Assembly: GCA_900660155.1 (NCBI GenBank)
Contig: CABFPE010000439.1
Location: 367,319-392,082, forward strand
Reading direction: 5' to 3'
Source of the DNA: Hofstenia miamia
Taxonomy: Eukaryota; Xenacoelomorpha; Acoela; Hofsteniidae
Length of the DNA stretch: 24,764 nt
Shown here: in pieces, positions 19,731-24,764 of the stretch
How the letters are laid out: the number at the start of each line of letters is the position of its first letter
How positions within the stretch are numbered: position 1 is the stretch's first letter
The notes under the pieces: model-generated
Told to the model about the DNA's origin: nothing
Seen by the model: the letters and a program-made list of their open reading frames with translations, nothing else
The model's database searches: none
Made by a program: the position numbers and the translations under genes

Positions 19731-21040
19731 GAAGAGGATGTATTACAGAACATACACAAGAAAGGTCACTTAGGAATAACACAGATAGAGAAAATCTTAA
19801 ATGCAAGATTTATAATGACAGCTATCAGGAAAGTTGTGGAAGACATCATCAATAAGTGCATGACATGTCTCCTCAATAACAAACAGCATTTTCTGACACA
19901 ACAAGCACCACTAGAAAAAATCATAGTGACTCAACCTAATGAAATAGTCCACATAGATTTGGAGATGTTATTGAAGGATGCAGAAGGCTATCAGTACTTA
20001 CTAGTAATGGTAGACAACTTTACCAAATATGCAAGGATGGTCCTGATGTGAAACACCATGGTGGAAACCACAGCTGAAATAGTCTTAAAAGAGTGGATAC
20101 TGAGACTGGGACCAATGGAAACAATTTTAACAGATAAGGGCCCTAATTCAAATGCGGACTTTTCCAAGAAATGGCAAAACTTCTAGAAATTGCAAGTGAA
20201 CAAACAACTGCATATCATCTGCAGGCCAATAGAGCAGTGGAGTAACTCAATCAAACACTAATCAAGCTAATCAGTGTGGCAACAACAAGAATAGGAGGAA
20301 GCAGATGGAGAGATGTTATCAAAATGATCGAATACTATTACAACACCTCAGTGCATGCAACGACTGGAGTATCACCATTTAAGGCAATATTCAGAAGAGA
20401 GGCAGCGACCCTGCTTTCAATGCAGTATACCAACTACAGTGGAAAGTTGGACAATGCATACGTACAACAACTAAAAAACCAGATCACAGGGATTCATGAA
20501 ACAATGTGTCATAATATAAAAAAGTCGGCAGTGAGACAGCAACACAATTACAATAAAAAAATCTATGGTCATGCACCCAAAGTAGGTGACAAAGTATATG
20601 TGTTCACACCAATTAAACTCACAGACACAAACCAAGTCCAGAAGTTGAAAACAGTATGGTCTGGCCCCCACATGATAACACAAACACTACTGAACAACAA
20701 ATACATGCTAGACAATAATAGATTATTATATTTTCAAAACCTGAAGAGAGCAACAGCAGACATCAAAGAGACAAAGATAGATGACAACTCCGAATTTAAA
20801 ATATGCTGAATTAATGGCAATGAAATTATATATGATATGTATGATTTAGACAGCTTACATGAAGGAGAATTCTACAATGAGTATACAGCAGATATCAGAG
20901 ATGATGATTTGAGCCAAAGAGTGCTGCCCCAGAGGACAGCAAGAAATAAACCTATATATGACCCTGAAACATGGGATATACATGTAAATTTACTAACTGA
21001 GTTTAGGAAATTAGAAGAAAATGATGCACCCCCCCTGTAG
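19731..21040 (+). pseudogene. pol: E2 integrase with GPY-like C-terminus and acidic tail
   Basis: The HHCC domain (NIHKKGH ... CMTCL) is fused in frame to the zinc knuckle; protease, RT and RNase H are absent. The catalytic core has Asp in VHIDLEM (19956-19958) and Asp in ILTDKGP (20133-20135) in frame 3. After a frameshift near 20145-20165, frame 2 has Glu in AVE (20240-20242), followed at once by a TAA. Another TGA is at 20049. The C-terminal module KVGDKVYVFTP ... TVWSGPHMITQTLL matches the SH3-like GPY/F fold that binds DNA or chromatin. After a TGA at 20807 the same frame continues as an acidic tail to the TAG at 21038. It is about 75% similar to E3 integrase by eye. Confidence 0.88.
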
Positions 21041-21041
21041 A

Positions 21042-21500
21042 AGAAGAGAGTGCGCAGAACCCATTAACCAGAGGAGTTCTCAACAACAAACAGGAGAAGG
21101 AGAGTGTGAAGAAATTCTCAAACTGGACATTGAATCAAGGGCAGAAGGGATGAGAATGAGGAACCTGTGAATAGACAATGTAGAGTGAGAAGGCGTCCTA
21201 GTAGTCCTCAAGGCTGATTCAAGGGCAGAGAGACCAATGGACAAAAAGCCTCTCCCACCAGGGATCTGCACTGCCAATTCAAGGGCATGCAGAAAACTCA
21301 TGCACAGCACAACTTTCCCTCCCAAAGTCCAAGACGCTGATTCAAGGATGGTGAGACATGAGGAGTTCCAGGGGAAGGTGTAAGTGGTGGAAGAACTGTG
21401 GAGATATGAAAGCAATTCAAGGCTGATGTCATCTCATCCAGAACCACAGCTGGTCAAGTGCCAATAGGAGTAACTGTGAGCTGATTCAAGGGCGAATCAG
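21042..21500 (+). repeat. Six-fold 'attcaagg' repeat, all copies in one codon phase
   Basis: Copies of (g)ctgattcaagggc start their attcaagg core at 21133 (aatcaagg), 21217, 21277, 21340, 21415 and 21484. The spacings are 84, 60, 63, 75 and 69 bp, all divisible by three, although the sequence between copies is not alignable. In plus frame 3 the copies read as A-D/N/E-S-R-A-like peptides every 20-28 residues, following a Gln-rich stretch, with at least six stops. This could be a decayed coding repeat downstream of integrase or spaced protein-binding sites. The minus strand is also open across copies 1 to 4. Confidence 0.6.
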
Positions 21501-21560
21501 TAGAAAATATTAGCACAGATTCACAGCCCTTGGACTGTGAACCAAGCACCAGTATGCAAA

Positions 21561-22044
21561 TGTAGCATCATCCAAAAAGGCAACTAAAAGCTGAATAACG
21601 TCGAATGATTATCAATTGAAATTAATTGTAAAAAATTTAGTTAATGAACTTTAGTTTATTTTTGTAAAATGCAACTAAGATTTAATATTGGTCAAAATAA
21701 GAAACTTGTTAGCTGATCAAGAGGTAATTGACAAATTAAATTGAGCAAACTAATGCTTACGTATGAACAGCCATATTGGCAGACGAATCATTTGAATTTT
21801 AAAATCAGCAGGTACTTTTTGTAGAAATTTTATAAATAGCTTTGATTCAACCATAATTTTGATGAACAATAAATTCTTCGGAGTTTATTTAATTTTCATT
21901 TCTACTTTATCTGGTGTGATTATTTAACTAAATGTGCAGCTAGGCAAGTTGTGTTTAGTAGTGGCTGGAATCCATCACGGGATCGATTCTAGGGTCTTTG
22001 TGCCAGTCACGAAAGTGCACCTATGTTACGGTTAGGAGTTTTTC
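21561..22044 (+). mobile_element. LTR C, partial, diverged relative of LTRs A and B
   Basis: It begins with the same TGTAGCATCATCCAAA as LTRs A and B, then diverges strongly. It keeps the GCCATATTGGC block, TATAAATA (21831), AATAAA (21868) and the U5 block 'gattctagggtc...gtgccag.tcacgaaagtgcac'. It is cut by the N at 22045. No purine tract precedes it, so it is uncertain whether it is the 3' LTR of E2 or the 5' LTR of another element. Confidence 0.8.
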
Positions 22045-22045
22045 N

Positions 22046-22927
22046 ATCAAAGCTAACAGCTTGTATGTTGAAGGGCAAAACAATCGAATCACAATACCAG
22101 AGTACTTCAAAAGGGATTTGATACGGCAGATACACGAAAAAGGCCACCTAGGAATAACACAAACAGAGAAAACATTTAACGGGCGATTTATAACAATGGC
22201 AGTAAGAAAGGTAATTGAAGATATCATTAAAAAATGCACTACATGTTTGCTACACAATAGCCAACGGTTCCCAACACAGAGAGCACCACTAGAAAAGATA
22301 ATCGCCACACAACCAAATGAAATAGTCCACATCAACTTGGAACAACTTTTGAAAGATAACGAGAAGTATCAATTCCTATTAGTAATTGTGGATAACTTTA
22401 CGAAATACGCAAGGATGATCCCAATGAAGAATACAACTGCGGAAACCACAGCGGGAATAGTAATGAAGGAGTGGATACTGCGTCTCAGACCAATGGAAAC
22501 TATCATATCGGACAAGGGACCACAATTCGAGAATGGCCTATTCCAAGAAATGGCCAAAATGCTAGAGATAGTGAGTGAAAGAACCACAGCATACCACCCA
22601 CAGGCAAACGGTGCTGTGGAGAGACTAAACAGAACTCTAATAAAACTAATAAGAGTAACAACAACAAGGATTGGTGGAAATAGATGGAGAGAGGTGATCG
22701 AGATGATAGAATATTTTTATAACACGTCGGTACACTCAACAACAGAAGTCACCCCATTCAAAGCAATGTTTGGCCGGGAGGGAGCCACACCATTATCAAT
22801 GCAATATACCAACTACAGCAAAACGCTAAACAATGACTATGTAAATCAACTACGCAAACAGATTTCAGTAATTCACAAAACAATATGCCACAACACAATG
22901 AAAAGACTCAACTACTCAAAGAAAAGT
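22046..22927 (+). pseudogene. pol: E3 integrase, long open frame, first catalytic Asp changed to Asn
   Basis: The frame is open from the N at 22045 through the whole core. HHCC spacing is canonical: RQIHEKGH (His x3 His), x29, CTTC. The second Asp (ISDKGPQF) and the Glu (GAVERLNRT) are 35 residues apart. The first catalytic Asp, VHIDLE in E2, is VHINLE here (AAC at 22334-22336). The frame goes on through the YFYNTSVHSTT and TPFKAMFGRE blocks. At NYSKK (about 22925) homology to E2 integrase stops and leader sequence of a gag gene begins, so the C-terminal module is missing. Many CpG sites and the lack of stops suggest a young copy. Confidence 0.88.
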
Positions 22928-23197
22928 GAAGAGGAAGCAACGGAGCAGCTACAAAAAAATGAGAAGTCAGCAAAGGCAGAAAGATTTCAACCGCAACAGG
23001 TGCAAATTAGATCCTCGAATCGAAACCGAATGGAATGCCACTACGACATTAGAAAAGATGACAAATAATAAAAGCAAAAAAGGAAGCGCAAAAAAGGCGA
23101 CACCAAAAACCACCACCCCTATGATGACACGATCGTCATCCTACCCAAGAAGCTGAGAAGCTACACAAACCCCAGAGTCGACAAGACATGAATCGTC
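22928..23197 (+). repeat. 270-bp duplication of gag leader and start, copy 1
   Basis: It matches 23199-23468 (offset 271) with about eight substitutions, separated by the N at 23198. One substitution makes a TGA at 23154 where copy 2 has CTC. It could be two alleles or two element copies placed side by side. Confidence 0.9.
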
Positions 23198-23198
23198 N

Positions 23199-23468
23199 GA
23201 AGAGGAAGCAACGGAGCAGCGACTAAAAAATGAGAAGTCAGCAAAGGCAGAAAGATTTCAACCGCAACAGGTGCAAATTAGATCCTCGAATCGAAACCAA
23301 ATGGAATGCCACTACAACATTAGAAAAGATGACAAATAATAAAAGCAAAAAAGGAAGCGCAAAAAAGGCGACACCAAAAACCACCACCCCTATGACGACA
23401 AGATCGTCATCCTACCCAAGAAGCTCAGAAGCCACACAAACCCCAGAGTCGACAAGACATGAATCGTC
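23199..23468 (+). repeat. 270-bp duplication of gag leader and start, copy 2
   Basis: Second copy of 22928-23197, continuous with the downstream E3 gag frame. Confidence 0.9.
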
Positions 23469-24200
23469 ATCTGAACCAGGAACCCCAGAAATAATGGAAT
23501 TTCTAAGAAAGAACAACGAAACAGAGAAGCTACTACGAGAGGAAATCGGTTGAAAAGAATAGAGGATATCGAGTTAGCAAGCGAGGAGACAATTAGGAAT
23601 ATTGAGATTGACATGGATACCAGACTAATCGAACAGAATGAGGTGTTCCAAAGTGAAATCAAGTCATTGACAAAACAGCTAACAGAATCCAATAGTAGAT
23701 TCCTCGAACAAAACCAACTCCTGCAAGACAAAAATAACATGCTAGAGAGAACTAATCGGCAGTTAATACAGGATAATGACATACAAGCTGCAGAGATACT
23801 ACAACTCAAAGGTCAAATAACTCGACTTGAGGCAAATAAAGANGAACAATCTGCACAAGATCTGATGGAAATAGAAAAAAGACGATTGGTCGAGGATAAG
23901 GACCTGAGACAGGAAGAAATAGCCCAACTGAAGGATAGGGTGAGGCTATTGCAGCTGAACAGAGATGAACAGGAAAAAATACAATCCCACAATTTCCAAT
24001 TGATGAGCAGAAAAGAACGAGAGTTACGAACTTCACCAACTCAGGACAACATATCGGAGGACTCATCGGAAGATGAAAATGAAATGGAGAAGAGAAAATT
24101 TGTTGAAGAAATCAAAGACGCAATAACTGCGCAGTTACGGAAAGAAGAAGCAACAACAAGAAACATGAAACCGAAATATGTCATAAGCCAAATAAACTGA
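23329..24200 (+). pseudogene. gag: E3 Gag N-terminal coiled-coil region
   Basis: The ATG at 23329 (MTNNKSKKGSAKK) matches the E2 gag start. A basic, then Thr/Ser/Pro-rich segment is followed by a long coiled coil (EIKSLTKQLTESNSRFLEQN, ERTNRQLIQDNDI). A one-base frameshift near 23545 moves the frame from 1 to 3. After the N at 23843 a second version of the RQLIQDND unit appears (RRLVEDKDLRQEEIAQLKD), so about 41 residues look duplicated compared with E2. A TAA-free frame ends at the TGA at 24198, roughly where the E2 coiled-coil part passes into the capsid core; the core itself is missing. The Lys/Glu content suggests a structural, particle-forming role. Confidence 0.75.
23843..23843. other. 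Contig join N inside gag coiled coil
   Basis: A single N sits exactly between two diverged versions of the same coiled-coil unit. Other single Ns (181, 369-370, 5042, 17254, 22045, 23198) also sit at joins. Confidence 0.8.
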
Positions 24201-24448
24201 AAAAACATGCAAAGTCGACAAAAGATGTAACAGTCTACAAACATGTACAACTCCAAAAATCCATATAAACCAAAAAGAAATGGAAAGGGAAGACCACTGT
24301 GTAAAACTAATATAATAGTGTATTAATGAAAGCATGTATATGTATAAATCTTCCTAATAGCATCACATTCTATTTATTTTACTATATTATTTATTATTTA
24401 TTTATATTATATTTATATATTTATATTATATTTATATTATAATTACCG
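24201..24448. other. AT-rich spacer with (TTTATATTA)-like low complexity
   Basis: The first 100 bases still show faint similarity to E2 gag just past the coiled coil (shared 'catgcaaag'). From about 24360 to 24445 the sequence is almost pure A/T with tandem-like 'tatttatattata' units. No gene was seen. Confidence 0.6.
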
Positions 24449-24764
24449 ATGCTTTCACCACGAGCAGTCGGTCCTTGCGAGCGCGCTGTGCTTACCACGC
24501 TTAACGCTACGTCGCTCATTGCGTTACCTGAAGAGGAGTTAACCAAAACTAAATTATTAGCTCCTCTCAAGAATCTCGGCAGAGATGAACTAATTATCCT
24601 GTTCAACATGCTAGCAGCCATCAAAGAAACTCCTTCTGAATCCACCAACAAAACTACTCAAGTAACTCCAGAAATAAATCATGTGCCGTCTCAAACACAA
24701 AAGAAGATACAACGCCCAAAACACTTGAGAGCAGAAGCTGAATTTCTTGCCATCGGATCATCAA
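24449..24764 (+). CDS. CpG-rich ORF of unknown function, 3' end outside the window
   Basis: From the ATG at 24449 the frame is open for 105 codons to the window end. The in-frame stop TAA at 24440-24442 lies just upstream, so this ATG is the natural start. The product begins MLSPRAVGPCERAVL, then has LPEEELTKTKLLAPLKNLGR, an amphipathic helix (DELIILFNMLAAI) and a Thr/Gln/Lys-rich part. The abrupt switch from A/T-only sequence to many CpG dinucleotides in the first 85 bases is striking. I do not recognise a family. It could be the gag start of another retroelement or the first exon of a host gene. A shorter antisense frame over the same bases looks like a shadow. Confidence 0.45.
   Translation, partial: MLSPRAVGPCERAVLTTLNATSLIALPEEELTKTKLLAPLKNLGRDELIILFNMLAAIKETPSESTNKTTQVTPEINHVPSQTQKKIQRPKHLRAEAEFLAIGSS

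Noticed and set aside
21080..21415. 111-codon minus-strand ORF over the attcaagg repeat
   Set aside because: It is open, but it lies antisense inside a plus-strand element and its repeats mirror the plus-strand motif. I treat it as a shadow, though strand choice is not proven.
21998..23068. A single 356-residue protein
   Set aside because: It crosses the N at 22045 from LTR C sequence into integrase, then runs into gag leader. Only the integrase part is a real domain.
23390..23809. 139-codon minus-strand ORF with Cys and Ser
   Set aside because: It is antisense to the Gag coiled coil; Leu/Ser/Cys content follows from the Glu/Gln/Lys codons on the plus strand.
24421..24651. 76-codon minus-strand ORF at the right end
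   Set aside because: It lies antisense to the open, CpG-rich plus frame and extends into the AT-only tract.
1..24764. Bacterial or phage origin, CRISPR or tRNA genes
   Set aside because: There are no operons, Shine-Dalgarno patterns, direct-repeat arrays or tRNA folds. LTRs, tRNA primer sites and gypsy pol domains show a eukaryotic genome.

Overview
The window reads as a transposon graveyard from an AT-rich eukaryotic genome, most likely an invertebrate animal. I see no intact host gene, RNA gene, operon, ribosome-binding-site pattern or CRISPR array. Nearly all recognisable coding sequence is LTR retrotransposon (Ty3/gypsy type) plus one fragment of a Maverick/Polinton-like DNA element, all broken by stops, frameshifts and deletions. 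Single Ns at 181, 369-370, 5042, 17254, 22045, 23198 and 23843 mark contig joins. Four of these joins are bordered by exact or near-exact duplicated sequence, so several 'repeats' here are probably unmerged contig overlaps.

Layout. 1-1148: remains of a Polinton/adintovirus-like unit, with the 3' end of an adenain-type cysteine protease and a decayed frame that resembles fibre-like beta domains, followed by a small unrecognised ORF (1316-1531). 1866-8235: element E1, a plus-strand Ty3/gypsy element with a candidate LTR (1866-2398), a tRNA-Trp-type primer binding site, gag, a candidate -1 frameshift site, protease, reverse transcriptase (catalytic half deleted), RNase H and integrase. 877 bp of gag-pol is doubled around the N at 5042. 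8236-8738: unrecognised decayed frame. 8911-11309: a long A-rich unrecognised frame ending at a purine tract and LTR A (11344-12472), so it is the 3' end of element EA. 12490-15224, minus strand: element E4, a different gypsy lineage (gag with zinc-knuckle-like motif, protease, RT, RNase H), cut off against the end of LTR A. 15225-16366: no convincing gene.

16367-21560: element E2, with LTR B (same family as LTR A), a tRNA-Arg-like primer binding site, a coiled-coil gag, a CCHC zinc knuckle fused in frame to integrase (protease, RT and RNase H deleted), an integrase tail, and a six-fold phase-locked 'attcaagg' repeat. 21561-22044: LTR C, a diverged relative. 22046-22927: integrase of E3, the best preserved enzyme frame but with its first catalytic Asp changed to Asn. 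It runs directly into a second E3-type gag leader and coiled-coil gag (22928-24200). After an AT-rich stretch, a CpG-rich open frame (24449-24764) runs off the window.

No functional set of genes acts together here. The parts show the normal retroelement division of labour: Gag makes particles; PR, RT, RNase H and IN copy and insert the element; LTRs carry promoter and polyadenylation signals. The points of most interest are the unknown EA 3' frame, the phase-locked repeat downstream of E2 integrase, the E1 frameshift site, and three catalytic Asp-to-Asn losses that all fit CpG-to-CpA decay.
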